Source: JAJUFS01 sp036381175
GTDB taxonomy: Bacteria > Pseudomonadota > Gammaproteobacteria > Natronospirales > JAJUFS01
Direction: 5' to 3'
DNA length: 64,000 nucleotides
NCBI GenBank assembly: GCA_036381175.1
Contig: DASVDI010000055.1
Coordinates: 1 to 64,000, forward strand
Of the stretch, positions 9,023 to 17,963 are shown in pieces (the first letter of the stretch is position 1; every line of letters starts with the position of its first letter). Both the position numbers and the translations under genes were made by a program. The notes below the pieces were generated by a model. The model made no database searches and was not told the origin of the DNA. It saw only the letters and a list, made by a program, of their open reading frames with translations.

Positions 9023-10962
9023 ACGCTGCAGCGCCGCAGCCTTCGGAAATGGACGATTGGTTCGGCGCCGGCGGTCGGCTGGAATCGACACTTGACGGTT
9101 TCCAGGCACGCGCGCCGCAGCAGGCGATGGCGAGCGCCGTTGCCAAAACGCTTAGCACACGCGGCGTGCTGGTCGCTGAAGCCGGCACGGGAACGGGCAA
9201 GACCTTTGCGTATCTTCTGCCCGTGTTGCTCGATTCCGGCCGCGCCATCATTTCCACCGGCACGCGCCATCTCCAGGATCAGTTGTTTCATCGCGACCTG
9301 CCTGCCTTGCAGGCGGCGATTGGTCGTCCGCGCGACATCACCCTGCTGAAAGGCCGCGCGAATTATCTGTGTCGCCATCGGCTCGACATTGCCATTCAAG
9401 AAGCGGTGCAGGGTGGCGCGGCTGCACGGCGCGACGTCGCGCAACTCGACAAGGTGCGGCAGTGGTCGGCGGCCAGCACAAGCGGTGATCTTGTTGATCT
9501 CACCGCGTTGCCGGAAGCCTCGCCGCTTCGCCCGCGCATCACTTCAACGGCGGAAAACTGTCTCGGCCAGGATTGCCCGGCGTTCAATGATTGCTTTGTG
9601 TTGAAAGCGCGCCGTCGCGCGACGGAAGCCGATGTCGTTGTCGTGAATCATCATCTGCTGCTCGCCGACATGGTGCTGAAAGAAGAAGGCTTCGGAGAAA
9701 TTCTTCCCGGCGCGGATGCGATCGTCATCGACGAAGCGCACCAGCTCCCGGAACTCGCCTCGCAGTATTTCGGCTCGCGCATTTCCAGCCGCCAGTTGCT
9801 GAACATCACGCGCGATGCTGTCGCGGAAGTCTTGCTGGTCGCCGCCGATCCGCAAGCGCTCGCGGACCAGGCGAAACTGCTCGAGCAGGCGGTCACGGAT
9901 TTCCTGACAGCGAATGCAAACAACGAGGGCCGCCTCGCGTGGCGGGATCTTTTGCGTGACCGGAAGATTTCCGCCGCGCTGGAAAACATCAGTGCGCGGC
10001 TGGGTGAATTTTCGGAATCGCTGGAAGGCCTCGCGGAACATTCGCGCGGGCTGGAAAATTGCGCGGAACGCGCGACGCAGGCGCTGGCCGCGCTCGACGA
10101 ACTTGGCGCTCGCGAATCGCCCGGCATCATCCGCTGGGCGGAAATCGGCCGTCGCCATTTCGTGTTGCACGCAACGCCTGTCGATCCCGCCGAACGTTTC
10201 GCGGCGCAGGTTTACGGCAGGCAATCCGCATGGATCTTCACGTCCGCGACGTTGTCCGTCGGCGGCAGCCTGAAACATTTCACGCAACGTACCGGCCTTG
10301 ATGAGCCGCGCGAGGAACTGTTCGACAGCCCGTTCGATTATGCGGAAAACGCGTTGCTTTACGTGCCCGATCGCATGCCGGAAACGAACACGCCAGCTTA
10401 CACGCGCGCGGTCGTCGAACGCGCGCTTCCCCTGATTCGTGCGAGCCGCGGCCGCGCTTTCCTGTTGTTCACCAGCCATCGCGCGCTGCTGGAAGCGGCG
10501 TCACTGTTGCGCGATAAAATCGATTATCCGCTGCTCGTGCAGGGCGACATGCCGCGCTCGCATCTGCTTGATCGTTTTCGCGAACTTGGTGACGCGGTGT
10601 TGCTCGGGACGAGCAGTTTCCGGGAAGGCGTCGATGTGCGCGGTCCGGCCTTGAGTCTTGTCGTCATCGATAAATTGCCGTTCGCGAGTCCGGATGATCC
10701 GGTGTTGCAGGCAAGGCTCGCCGCAATCCGCGAAGCCGGCGGCAATCCTTTCTTCGATTACCAGGTGCCGCAGGCCGTGATCGGGTTGAAACAAGGTGTC
10801 GGGCGATTGATCCGCGATGTCGATGACCGCGGCGTCATGGCGATCTGTGATCCGCGGTTGTATGCTAAATCCTATGGCCGGATTTTCTTGAAAAGTTTGC
10901 CGCCCATGAATGTGACGCGAGATGCCGCGGAGACGATCCGGTTTCTCAATTCGCTTGATTGA
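9019..10962 (+). CDS. yoaA: DinG/YoaA-family ATP-dependent DNA helicase
   Basis: An XPD-like superfamily 2 helicase of 647 residues that unwinds 5'-3' and acts in DNA repair in relatives. Walker A GTGTGKT is at about residues 57-63 and the DEAH box (VIDEAHQLPE) at about 237-246. Four cysteines near residues 117, 180, 185 and 192 lie in the right place for the 4Fe-4S cluster of this family. C-terminal motifs include TSSFREGVDVRG and VGRLIRD. The start overlaps the lipoprotein stop (ATGA). YoaA is the closest match by length; DinG proper is usually longer. Confidence 0.85.
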   Translation: MNAAAPQPSEMDDWFGAGGRLESTLDGFQARAPQQAMASAVAKTLSTRGVLVAEAGTGTGKTFAYLLPVLLDSGRAIISTGTRHLQDQLFHRDLPALQAAIGRPRDITLLKGRANYLCRHRLDIAIQEAVQGGAAARRDVAQLDKVRQWSAASTSGDLVDLTALPEASPLRPRITSTAENCLGQDCPAFNDCFVLKARRRATEADVVVVNHHLLLADMVLKEEGFGEILPGADAIVIDEAHQLPELASQYFGSRISSRQLLNITRDAVAEVLLVAADPQALADQAKLLEQAVTDFLTANANNEGRLAWRDLLRDRKISAALENISARLGEFSESLEGLAEHSRGLENCAERATQALAALDELGARESPGIIRWAEIGRRHFVLHATPVDPAERFAAQVYGRQSAWIFTSATLSVGGSLKHFTQRTGLDEPREELFDSPFDYAENALLYVPDRMPETNTPAYTRAVVERALPLIRASRGRAFLLFTSHRALLEAASLLRDKIDYPLLVQGDMPRSHLLDRFRELGDAVLLGTSSFREGVDVRGPALSLVVIDKLPFASPDDPVLQARLAAIREAGGNPFFDYQVPQAVIGLKQGVGRLIRDVDDRGVMAICDPRLYAKSYGRIFLKSLPPMNVTRDAAETIRFLNSLD

Positions 10963-11006
10963 TCTCCTTTTCATTTTCCCTGCACTGCCACTGCCGGACA
11001 TTCATC

Positions 11007-11675
11007 GTGAATCTTCTCGCCTTCGAACTCTCCACCGAACATTGCTCTGTCGCGCTGCTTGTCGACGGCGAGTTGCAGCAGTTGGCAGAGAAAGGCAATC
11101 GCCCCTCGCGCCGCATTCTCGCGATGGCCGACGAACTTCTCGCCGAAGCGGGTTTGCGCGCGACGGAGATGGATGCGATCGCTTTCGGCCGCGGTCCTGG
11201 CGCGTTCACGGGCTTGCGGATTGCAGCGGGTGTCGCGCAGGGCCTGGCGTTCGGCGCGGAACTTCCTGTTGTACCGGTGTCGAGTCTCGCAGCCCTCGCG
11301 CAGCGCGCCGCGGAAGATCGCGATGCGGCGCAGATTGTCGCGGTGCTGGATGCGCGCATGAACGAAATCTATTCCGGCAGTTTCCGGCTCGCGGCCAACG
11401 GCCTTGTGCAGGCGGCGGGCGATGAACAGTTGTTGCCACCAGCAGCGCTGGAAATTCCTGCCGATGGCGAATGGATTGGCGCGGGTCCGGGCTGGGCCGC
11501 GTATCCGGCACTCGCAAACAAATTGCCGGCCGTGTTTCCCGAGATCGTTCCGGATGCCGCTGCAATTGCAAGGCTCGCGGCTGTTGCGTTCGCCTCCGAT
11601 GGCGGCGTGGATGCAGCCCATGCAATGCCGGTTTATTTGCGCGATACGGTGGCGTGGAAAAAGACCGCGGAATGA
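11007..11675 (+). CDS. tsaB: tRNA threonylcarbamoyladenosine biosynthesis protein TsaB
   Basis: Partner of TsaD/TsaE in making t6A at position 37 of ANN-decoding tRNAs. The 222-residue protein begins NLLAFELSTEHCSVAL and carries the ASKHA-fold signature FGRGPGAFTGLRIAAGVAQG near residues 65-84, which is diagnostic of TsaB/YeaZ. I chose the GTG at 11007 because the conserved N terminus starts there; the upstream in-frame stretch from 10959 reads as non-family sequence. It follows the helicase by 44 bases and is probably co-transcribed, as in many Gammaproteobacteria where yoaA and tsaB are neighbours. Confidence 0.92.
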   Translation: MNLLAFELSTEHCSVALLVDGELQQLAEKGNRPSRRILAMADELLAEAGLRATEMDAIAFGRGPGAFTGLRIAAGVAQGLAFGAELPVVPVSSLAALAQRAAEDRDAAQIVAVLDARMNEIYSGSFRLAANGLVQAAGDEQLLPPAALEIPADGEWIGAGPGWAAYPALANKLPAVFPEIVPDAAAIARLAAVAFASDGGVDAAHAMPVYLRDTVAWKKTAE

Positions 11676-11713
11676 GTCAGCGATCGGATTTCGACACAGC
11701 GAAACGGAGAACT

Positions 11714-11736
11714 CCCTCCCTTTCTCAAAGGGAGGG
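11714..11736. terminator. Perfect hairpin after tsaB
   Basis: CCCTCCCTTT (11714-11723) and AAAGGGAGGG (11727-11736) form a 10-bp stem with a CTC loop, followed by another GGGGAGGGATTTT. It probably ends the mrcB-tsaB transcript and insulates phoB. It has no clean T-run directly after the stem, so it may equally be a dispersed repeat element. Confidence 0.5.
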
Positions 11737-11776
11737 TCGGGGAGGGATTTTCCTGGCCGGGCCGTCGTCACGCTCA

Positions 11777-11810
11777 CTGTAACGAATCTGTCATAATCGA
11801 GTGCTCTAAT
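11777..11810 (+). promoter_or_regulatory. Pho box and -10 of phoBR
   Basis: Half-sites CTGTAAC (11777) and CTGTCAT (11788) are 11 bases apart, matching the E. coli-type PhoB consensus CTGTCAT-N4-CTGTCAY. Exactly 10 bases later comes TCTAAT (11805-11810), a five-of-six match to TATAAT. This predicts PhoB autoregulation of phoBR. Confidence 0.85.
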
Positions 11811-11856
11811 TCGCTCGCAACACAAATGGATTGCAAGGCCGAAGGGCAAAGCGCCG

Positions 11857-12552
11857 ATGAGCGAAAAAACGATTCTTGTTGTCGAAGACGAAGATGCCAT
11901 TCGCGAGATGGTTGCCTTCAGCCTGAAGCGTGCTGGTTTCGAGGTTCGTGAAGCGCCCGACTGCGCCGCCGCCCGCCTCGCCATCACGAACCGGATTCCC
12001 GATCTCATACTGCTCGACTGGATGCTGCCGGATCTCAGCGGCATCGAATTCGCGCGCGCATTGAAACGCGAAGACAACACGCGCGAGATTCCCATCGTCA
12101 TGCTCACCGCGCGCAGCGACGAGGACGACAAGGTGCGCGGGCTCGACACCGGCATCGACGATTACGTCACCAAGCCATTTTCATCGCGTGAACTCGTCGC
12201 GCGCATCAAGGCGGTGTTGCGGCGTGCAACGCCCGGCGGCGGCGAAGATCTCCTGGAAGCCGGCGGTCTCGTGTTGAACACCTCCAGTCACCGTGTCACC
12301 GCGAACGGCGACGCCGTCGAACTCGGGCCGACAGAATTTCGCTTGCTGCGGTTCTTCATGGGACATCCCGAGCGTGTGTTCAGTCGCGGCCAGTTGCTGG
12401 ATCGCGTCTGGGGCGGCAACGTGTATGTCGAGGAACGCACGGTCGACGTGCACATTCGCCGCCTGCGCAAGGCGTTGACGCCGGGCGGTTTCGAGAACTG
12501 CGTCCAGACGGTGCGCGGCGCGGGTTACCGCTTCTCGTTGCAGCGGGCCTGA
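11857..12552 (+). CDS. phoB: Phosphate regulon response regulator PhoB
   Basis: An OmpR/PhoB-family regulator of 231 residues. The receiver domain (1-120) has the acidic pair near 10-12 (VEDEDA), phospho-acceptor Asp54 in LLDWMLPDLSG, Thr in VMLTARSDE and Lys in VTKPFSSREL. The winged-helix domain (~130-230) ends with VYVEERTVDVHIRRLRKAL and GYRFS. It is followed after 2 bases by phoR and preceded by its own Pho box. Within the window its predicted targets are phoBR itself, pstS, the TonB receptor cluster, the beta-helix lipoprotein, the porin and pstCAB-phoU. Confidence 0.95.
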   Translation: MSEKTILVVEDEDAIREMVAFSLKRAGFEVREAPDCAAARLAITNRIPDLILLDWMLPDLSGIEFARALKREDNTREIPIVMLTARSDEDDKVRGLDTGIDDYVTKPFSSRELVARIKAVLRRATPGGGEDLLEAGGLVLNTSSHRVTANGDAVELGPTEFRLLRFFMGHPERVFSRGQLLDRVWGGNVYVEERTVDVHIRRLRKALTPGGFENCVQTVRGAGYRFSLQRA

Positions 12553-12554
12553 TC

Positions 12555-13841
12555 GTGGCGAGTGCAAGAAGTGGCGAACTCTTCCGATTCGCACTGTTTC
12601 TCGTGCTTGCACTGTTGCTCGGCGCAATCACAGGTTATCCGCTGGCAGTGGCACTTGCTGTCGCGCTGGCATACGCCGTCTGGCATCTTTACTGGCTGTT
12701 TCGACTGGAGCACTGGCTGGCTCGTGAACGCGGCGCCGTACCGCCCGAAGCACCCGGCATCTGGGGCGATGTTTTCCAGCTGCTGTTCGCGCGCTATCGC
12801 CGCAACCGCAAACGCAAACAGCGTATTGCGCGCCTGATGCGTGCCTTCCAGGAATCCACGGCTGCGATGCCGGACGGTGCTGTCGCGTTGAACCAGCACT
12901 GGCAGATCGCCTGGTTCAATGACGCGGCCGTGAAACTCCTTGGTCTCGCGCGACAGGATATCGGCCAGCGCATCGCGAACCTTTTGCGCAATCCGCTGTT
13001 CATCCGCTATCTCGCCGAGGAGAATTTTGACGAGCCGCTTGAGATCGTTTCACCGCTGGAGGATGAACGCCGCCTGAGCCTGAATGTTGTGTCATACGGC
13101 GAAGGCGAGCACCTGTTGCTGGTGCGCGACACGACACGAATGTTTCGCCTGATGCAGATGCGCCGCGAATTCGTCGCGAACGCGTCACACGAATTGCGTT
13201 CGCCGCTGACCGTTATTGCCGGTTACCTCGAAGCCCTCAGCGACGACGAGCGGCTTGACCTCGACTGGGAAGCACCGATCTCGGAAATGTGCCGGCAGGC
13301 GGATCGCATGTCGCAGATCATTGCGGACCTCCTGGAGCTGTCACGCCTGGAAACATCCGACGACGACGCTGACGGCGACGTGCTGGATGTTCGCGGCATG
13401 CTCGCGCGCATTCGCGAAGAAGCGCTCGCCGTTGACGAAGGACCGCGCGATGTAACGCTTGCAATCGAAACGGATGCGCGCCTGCGCGGCGTGGAGAAGG
13501 AAATCTACAGCGCGTTCTCTAACCTGGTGTTCAACGCGATGCGCTACACGCAGAAAAACGGCAAGGTGACCATATGCTGGTCCTGTCATGGCAAGGAAGC
13601 GTCTCTTTCCGTCACCGACACCGGCATCGGGATTCCGAAGGAACAGATCCCGCGCGTCACCGAACGTTTCTATCGCGTCGATTCCAGCCGCGTGCGGAGC
13701 AAGGGCGGCACGGGCCTCGGGCTTGCCATCGTCAAGCATGTGCTGCAACGGCACGGCGCGCGCCTGGAAATCGAAAGCGCCCTCGGCAAGGGCAGCACAT
13801 TCACCTGCATTTTCCCGGCGCAGCGCATCGTCACTGTCTAG
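12555..13841 (+). CDS. phoR: Phosphate regulon sensor histidine kinase PhoR
   Basis: A membrane kinase of 428 residues that phosphorylates PhoB when Pst/PhoU signal low phosphate. Two N-terminal membrane segments (~8-55, no large periplasmic domain) are followed by a basic linker, a PAS domain (~95-195), and the H-box ASHELRSPLTV with His212. The ATPase domain has NLVFNAMRYT, DTGIGIP and GTGLGLAIVKH. The missing periplasmic sensor domain is the hallmark of PhoR. It starts with GTG two bases after the phoB stop, so the two are co-translated. Confidence 0.94.
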   Translation: MASARSGELFRFALFLVLALLLGAITGYPLAVALAVALAYAVWHLYWLFRLEHWLARERGAVPPEAPGIWGDVFQLLFARYRRNRKRKQRIARLMRAFQESTAAMPDGAVALNQHWQIAWFNDAAVKLLGLARQDIGQRIANLLRNPLFIRYLAEENFDEPLEIVSPLEDERRLSLNVVSYGEGEHLLLVRDTTRMFRLMQMRREFVANASHELRSPLTVIAGYLEALSDDERLDLDWEAPISEMCRQADRMSQIIADLLELSRLETSDDDADGDVLDVRGMLARIREEALAVDEGPRDVTLAIETDARLRGVEKEIYSAFSNLVFNAMRYTQKNGKVTICWSCHGKEASLSVTDTGIGIPKEQIPRVTERFYRVDSSRVRSKGGTGLGLAIVKHVLQRHGARLEIESALGKGSTFTCIFPAQRIVTV

Positions 13842-13845
13842 CCAC

Positions 13846-13901
13846 TTGTCATCAATCTGTCACATGCCGGTCAAGTGACTGTCATTTCCCCGACACAGAA
13901 T
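13846..13901 (+). promoter_or_regulatory. Tandem Pho boxes and -10 of pstS
   Basis: Four half-sites lie exactly 11 bases apart: TTGTCAT (13846), CTGTCAC (13857), CGGTCAA (13868) and CTGTCAT (13879). The last ends at 13885, and CAGAAT (13896-13901) follows after exactly 10 bases. Two consecutive PhoB dimer sites are thus predicted, the strongest Pho promoter in the window. Confidence 0.9.
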
Positions 13902-13936
13902 GCTCACAGGTTCTTAATCAACCTCAGGAGACCTCC

Positions 13937-14911
13937 ATGAAATTCAGGAACGTGTTGCTTGCCGCGGCACTGCTTGCCGCACCCGCCGGCGGGGTGGCTT
14001 TTGCCGCGGAGTCGAAAGTCGATCCCGCGCTGCCCGAGTATGAGCGGGCCAGCGGCGTTTCCGGCACGCTGTCATCGGTCGGTTCCGACACGCTCGCGAA
14101 CCTGATGACGCTGTGGGCGGAAGAGTACAAGCGCTTCTATCCGAACGTGAACATCCAGATCCAGGCGGCGGGTTCCTCGACAGCGCCGCCGGCGCTGACC
14201 GAAGGCACCTCCAACTTCGGACCGATGAGCCGCCCGATGAAGGCCGGCGAAATCGAGGCGTTCGAGAAGAAACACGGCTACAAGCCGACGGCCATTCCTG
14301 TAGCGATCGACGCGCTCGCGGTGTTTGTGAACAAGGACAACCCGATCGAAGGCCTGACGCTCGCCGAAGTCGACGCCATTTTTTCCGCCACGCGCAAGTG
14401 CGGCCACGCGGGGAACATCACCGAGTGGGGCCAGCTCGGTCTCGATGGCGCCTGGAAGAACCGCGACATCCAGTTGTACGGTCGCAATTCCGTTTCCGGC
14501 ACCTACGGTTATTTCAAGGACAACGCGCTGTGCAAAGGCGATTTCAAGCGCAACGTGAATGAACAGCCGGGCTCCGCTTCCGTGGTGCAGGCGATCAGCA
14601 CGTCACTGAACGGCATTGGCTATTCCGGTATCGGCTACGTCACCTCGGGCGTGCGCACCGTGCCGCTCGCGACGAAGGAAGGCGAGCCGTACATCGAAGC
14701 GACCGCGGACAACGCCGTGTCCGGAGAATATCCGCTGGGCCGATTTTTGTACGTGTATATCAACAAGCATCCGAACAAGCCGCTGTCGCCGCTACAGAAA
14801 GAGTTCCTGGAAATGGTGCTCTCGAAGCAGGGCCAGCAGGTTGTCGTCAAGGACGGCTACATTCCGCTGCCGGAGAAAGTCGCGGCGAAATACCGCGCCA
14901 TGATCGACTAG
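13937..14911 (+). CDS. pstS: Phosphate-binding protein PstS
   Basis: The periplasmic phosphate receptor of the Pst ABC transporter. It has a signal peptide of about 23 residues (MKFRNVLLAAALLAAP, cleavage near AFA-AE). The mature protein carries the PBP-like phosphate-binding features SSVGSDT, AAGSSTAPPAL, the Ser/Thr-rich GRNSVSGTYGYF and a C-terminal helical tail. At 324 residues it fits the shorter PstS type of marine and environmental Gammaproteobacteria. AGGAG lies upstream of the ATG. Unusually it is separated from its permease genes by about 13 kb of TonB-uptake and lipid genes. Confidence 0.93.
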   Translation: MKFRNVLLAAALLAAPAGGVAFAAESKVDPALPEYERASGVSGTLSSVGSDTLANLMTLWAEEYKRFYPNVNIQIQAAGSSTAPPALTEGTSNFGPMSRPMKAGEIEAFEKKHGYKPTAIPVAIDALAVFVNKDNPIEGLTLAEVDAIFSATRKCGHAGNITEWGQLGLDGAWKNRDIQLYGRNSVSGTYGYFKDNALCKGDFKRNVNEQPGSASVVQAISTSLNGIGYSGIGYVTSGVRTVPLATKEGEPYIEATADNAVSGEYPLGRFLYVYINKHPNKPLSPLQKEFLEMVLSKQGQQVVVKDGYIPLPEKVAAKYRAMID

Positions 14912-14922
14912 GCATCACGTCG

Positions 14923-14943
14923 AAGGCCCGGAAACGAGGCCTT
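14923..14943 (+). terminator. Short hairpin after pstS
   Basis: AAGGCC (14923-14928) pairs with GGCCTT (14938-14943) and TTGTTCATT follows. It is probably part of a double terminator with the stronger hairpin just downstream. Confidence 0.5.
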
Positions 14944-14952
14944 GTTCATTAC

Positions 14953-14990
14953 TGGCAAACCCCGGTTCTTCCGGGGTTTGTCGTTTCTGG
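14953..14990 (+). terminator. Strong hairpin after pstS; copy of a dispersed element
   Basis: CAAACCCCGG (14956-14965), loop TTCTT, CCGGGGTTTG (14971-14980): a perfect 10-bp stem ending in TTTG. It would stop or attenuate transcription leaving pstS. The same 38-base element recurs at 24664-24701 with 32 of 38 identities. Confidence 0.7.
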
Positions 14991-15022
14991 TTTACCGCGT
15001 TTTTCGTGACGCTTTCGCGTCC

Positions 15023-15078
15023 TTGTCAGATTTCTGCAACCTGGCTGTCACTCGCGCGTCAAATCCACGCTCTAGCCT
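15023..15078 (+). promoter_or_regulatory. Pho boxes and -10 of the TonB-receptor operon
   Basis: Four in-phase half-sites occur at an 11-base period: TTGTCAG (15023), CTGCAAC (15034), CTGTCAC (15045) and GCGTCAA (15056). The last ends at 15062; after exactly 10 bases comes TAGCCT (15073-15078). This places the receptor and the genes behind it under PhoB. Confidence 0.82.
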
Positions 15079-15137
15079 TGCAAGCGTTCGGAAGGCTTCC
15101 GCTTTCCGCCCGGTTTCACGAATGCATGCGAGGTTAC

Positions 15138-17951
15138 ATGAAACGATCCGCCGCACTTCTGATTGCCATCGCGCTGTTGCCGTTCACGCACGCGCGCGCC
15201 GCCGAACTGGCTGTCACCGTCACGCAAGCCGGCGATGACGCCGTGGAAGGCGTTGTCGTCTCCGTCGATAACGAACACGAAGCAACAACCGGCGCCAACG
15301 GCCAGGCGCGGTTCGAACTGCCCGCCGGTAATCACGCCGTCGTGCTTCGCCAGGGCGGCGGACGCCTCGCGACCACGAACGTAGCGCTGACTGATGACGG
15401 CGCCGAAATGATCGTGGTGTTGCGCGGTGCTGATCTTGAACCGCAGATTGCCGTGCAAGCGCTCGATGCGCCGCCCGCGAATGGCAGCATCGAAGAGGTG
15501 GTGGCGACGGCGAAGTATGTCGCCGACAGCATCGCCATTGCCGAACAGGCGTCCGGTTCCGTGCTCGAGGCGATCAGCGCGCAGGAAATTTCACTCGCCG
15601 GCGACAGCAACGCGGCGGCAGCACTCAAGCGCGTGACGGGGCTTACCATCACAGACGGCTCGTATGTTTACGTGCGCGGCCTCGGCGAACGTTATTCAAG
15701 CACGCAGTTCAACGGCAGCCGCCTTGCCAGTCCGGACTCGACGCGCCGCGTCGTGCCGCTGGATCTTTTCCCCGCAGGAATCCTGCGCGGCGTTACGGTG
15801 CAGAAAAGTTATTCGCCCGACATGCCTGGTGAATTCGGCGGCGGCACCGTGCAGCTTGTCACCAAGACCATTCCCGACCAGTTCTTCTGGGAGCTTGGCA
15901 TCTCCGGATCCTGGCGCGACGGCACCACGGGTGAAGATTTCATGACCTACGACGGTGGCGGTCGCGATGCGCTCGGCATGGACGATGGCACGCGCGACAT
16001 TCCATCGCTCGCAGCCATGGCTATCGCGCACGGCACGCGCATCTCGCCGTACAGCTCCGTGAACATGGACGGTTTCACCGACGCCGAGCTCGAAGCGATC
16101 GGCGAACAGTTCTCGAAAAACTATGATGTCGAATCCGCGACAGCAGGACCCGGCGCGGGCATCAGCGGCGCGATCGGCGATCGCTTCGCACTTGGCACGC
16201 AAAGCGCCTGGGGTTATCTCGCCGCTTTCGATTATGGCTCGGACTGGCTGAACCGGATGGAGACGCGACGCGAGTTCACCGTTGGCGCCGGCGGCGATCT
16301 CGAGGTCAACAAGGAAAGCGAACTCGCGCTGTCACGCCGCAGCATCGATCTCAGCGGTTTTCTCAGTCTCGGCCTTGAGCTTGGTGCGAATCACACGCTT
16401 GCCAGCACCACGGCGTTGTTGCGGCAGACGACGGACGAAACGCAGGTGAGCAATGGCTTCACCCGCATCAACGACGACACCATCCGCGAGACGGAACTGG
16501 AATGGATCGAACGTGAATTGTTCATCCAGCAGTTTACCGGTGAGCATTTCCTCGGGAACTTCGAACTCGACTGGCGCGTCAGCTACACGGGCGCCTTGCG
16601 CGAGGAGCCGGACACGCGCTTCTACCGTTACGACTTCGATCCGACGCACGGCGGCTACCTGTTCTCGACGCGCGCGGATGGCAACCAGCGCCGCTGGGAG
16701 AAGCTCGACGAAGACGCGTACGACTACGGCATTGATCTCGCGTATCCGATGAGCGGCATGAGCTGGGCGAACGAGCTGATCCTGAAGGGCGGTTTCGCCT
16801 ACTCGGACAAGGAACGCAATTCCGACATTCGCCGTTTCCGATTTTTCGGCGGGAATGCGAATGCCAACGCCGTCAATCTGATTTCGCTGCCATCACTGGA
16901 AGACATTCTTGTCGATGCCAACATCGAACCGGACATTTTCGAAATTCGCGACAGCACGCGGCCGACGGACAACTACAGCGCGACGCAGGAAATCACGGCC
17001 GGTTACCTGATGGCGGATGCCTACCTCACCGCGCCGTTTCGCATCACTGGCGGCGTGCGCGTCGAGCAAAACGAGCAGCGCGTGCGCACCTACGACGTGT
17101 TCGATCCGAATCTCACACCGGAAATCGCGAGCATTTCGAACGACGACATCCTGCCGGCGCTGTCGCTGACCTGGTTCCAGGACGAAGCCAGCCAGGTGAC
17201 GTTCGCCGTCAGCCAGACTGTGTCGCGGCCGGACTTGAAGGAGCTTTCCCGCGCCCCCTACACGGACGATCAGCGCGACGTGGAAGTTGTCGGCAATCCG
17301 GATCTCGAAACCACCGACATTCTCAACGTTGACCTGCGCTGGCAATGGACCATCGACGGCGTCGATACGGTATCGGCGGCAGCGTTCTACAAGGATTTCA
17401 CCAATCCCATCGAGTTCGTGACGCGCCCCGGCACGGATGATCTCGTGACCCTGGCGAATTCCGAGTCCGCGGTGAACTACGGCGTCGAGCTGGAACTGCG
17501 GCGAGCACTCACGTTCATCGATGACGACTGGAGCAACTGGTTTGTCGGCATGAACACGACGTGGATCGAATCGGAAATCACCTTGCCGGAAGACGCACTG
17601 ACGGTGAACACGAACGATGCGCGTCCGTTGCAGGGACAGTCGCCATGGGTCGTCAACCTGCAGGTCGGTTTCGAGGATGTCGCCGCAGGACGTTCAGCGG
17701 TGCTGCTGTACAACGCGGCGGGCGAGCGGATTGTCGAGGTCGGCACCTTCGGCGCACCCGACATCTACGAGCAGCCTTTTCACCAGCTTGATTTCGTTTA
17801 CCGGCAGCGGCTTTCCGACACGCTCGATCTGTCGGTGAAGCTTGGCAACATTCTCGACGATGACGTCGAGTATGCGCAGGGCAACGAAATCACGCGCAGC
17901 TACCAGGACGGCCGCGTGCTGTCGCTGGGCGTCACCTGGACCGGTTTCTGA
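15138..17951 (+). CDS. TonB-dependent outer-membrane receptor, Pho-controlled
   Basis: A 937-residue receptor. A signal peptide (about 1-22) is followed by a carboxypeptidase-regulatory-like beta-sandwich (about 25-100), a probable TonB box IEEVVATA near 117, and a plug domain (about 130-260) with VYVRGLGERYSSTQFNG, RRVVPLDLFPAGIL and GEFGGGTVQL. The rest is the barrel, ending in an aromatic residue (TWTGF). RGLGERY receptors of this type are common in Xanthomonads, Caulobacters and Shewanella-like bacteria, and their ligands are mostly unknown. The ATG at 15138 gives the signal peptide and has GCGAGG upstream. Genes for DUF3450, ExbB, ExbD, TonB and TPR proteins follow closely. A phosphorus-containing substrate is inferred from the Pho boxes and from its place between pstS and pstCAB; the ligand itself cannot be read from sequence. 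Confidence 0.9.
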   Translation: MKRSAALLIAIALLPFTHARAAELAVTVTQAGDDAVEGVVVSVDNEHEATTGANGQARFELPAGNHAVVLRQGGGRLATTNVALTDDGAEMIVVLRGADLEPQIAVQALDAPPANGSIEEVVATAKYVADSIAIAEQASGSVLEAISAQEISLAGDSNAAAALKRVTGLTITDGSYVYVRGLGERYSSTQFNGSRLASPDSTRRVVPLDLFPAGILRGVTVQKSYSPDMPGEFGGGTVQLVTKTIPDQFFWELGISGSWRDGTTGEDFMTYDGGGRDALGMDDGTRDIPSLAAMAIAHGTRISPYSSVNMDGFTDAELEAIGEQFSKNYDVESATAGPGAGISGAIGDRFALGTQSAWGYLAAFDYGSDWLNRMETRREFTVGAGGDLEVNKESELALSRRSIDLSGFLSLGLELGANHTLASTTALLRQTTDETQVSNGFTRINDDTIRETELEWIERELFIQQFTGEHFLGNFELDWRVSYTGALREEPDTRFYRYDFDPTHGGYLFSTRADGNQRRWEKLDEDAYDYGIDLAYPMSGMSWANELILKGGFAYSDKERNSDIRRFRFFGGNANANAVNLISLPSLEDILVDANIEPDIFEIRDSTRPTDNYSATQEITAGYLMADAYLTAPFRITGGVRVEQNEQRVRTYDVFDPNLTPEIASISNDDILPALSLTWFQDEASQVTFAVSQTVSRPDLKELSRAPYTDDQRDVEVVGNPDLETTDILNVDLRWQWTIDGVDTVSAAAFYKDFTNPIEFVTRPGTDDLVTLANSESAVNYGVELELRRALTFIDDDWSNWFVGMNTTWIESEITLPEDALTVNTNDARPLQGQSPWVVNLQVGFEDVAAGRSAVLLYNAAGERIVEVGTFGAPDIYEQPFHQLDFVYRQRLSDTLDLSVKLGNILDDDVEYAQGNEITRSYQDGRVLSLGVTWTGF

Positions 17952-17963
17952 GGGGAGTGATTC

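Noticed and set aside
7494..9263. Long open frame on the minus strand (589 codons)
   Set aside because: It lies antisense to mrcB, the TPR lipoprotein and the helicase, has no family motifs and reflects GC-rich codon use on the other strand.
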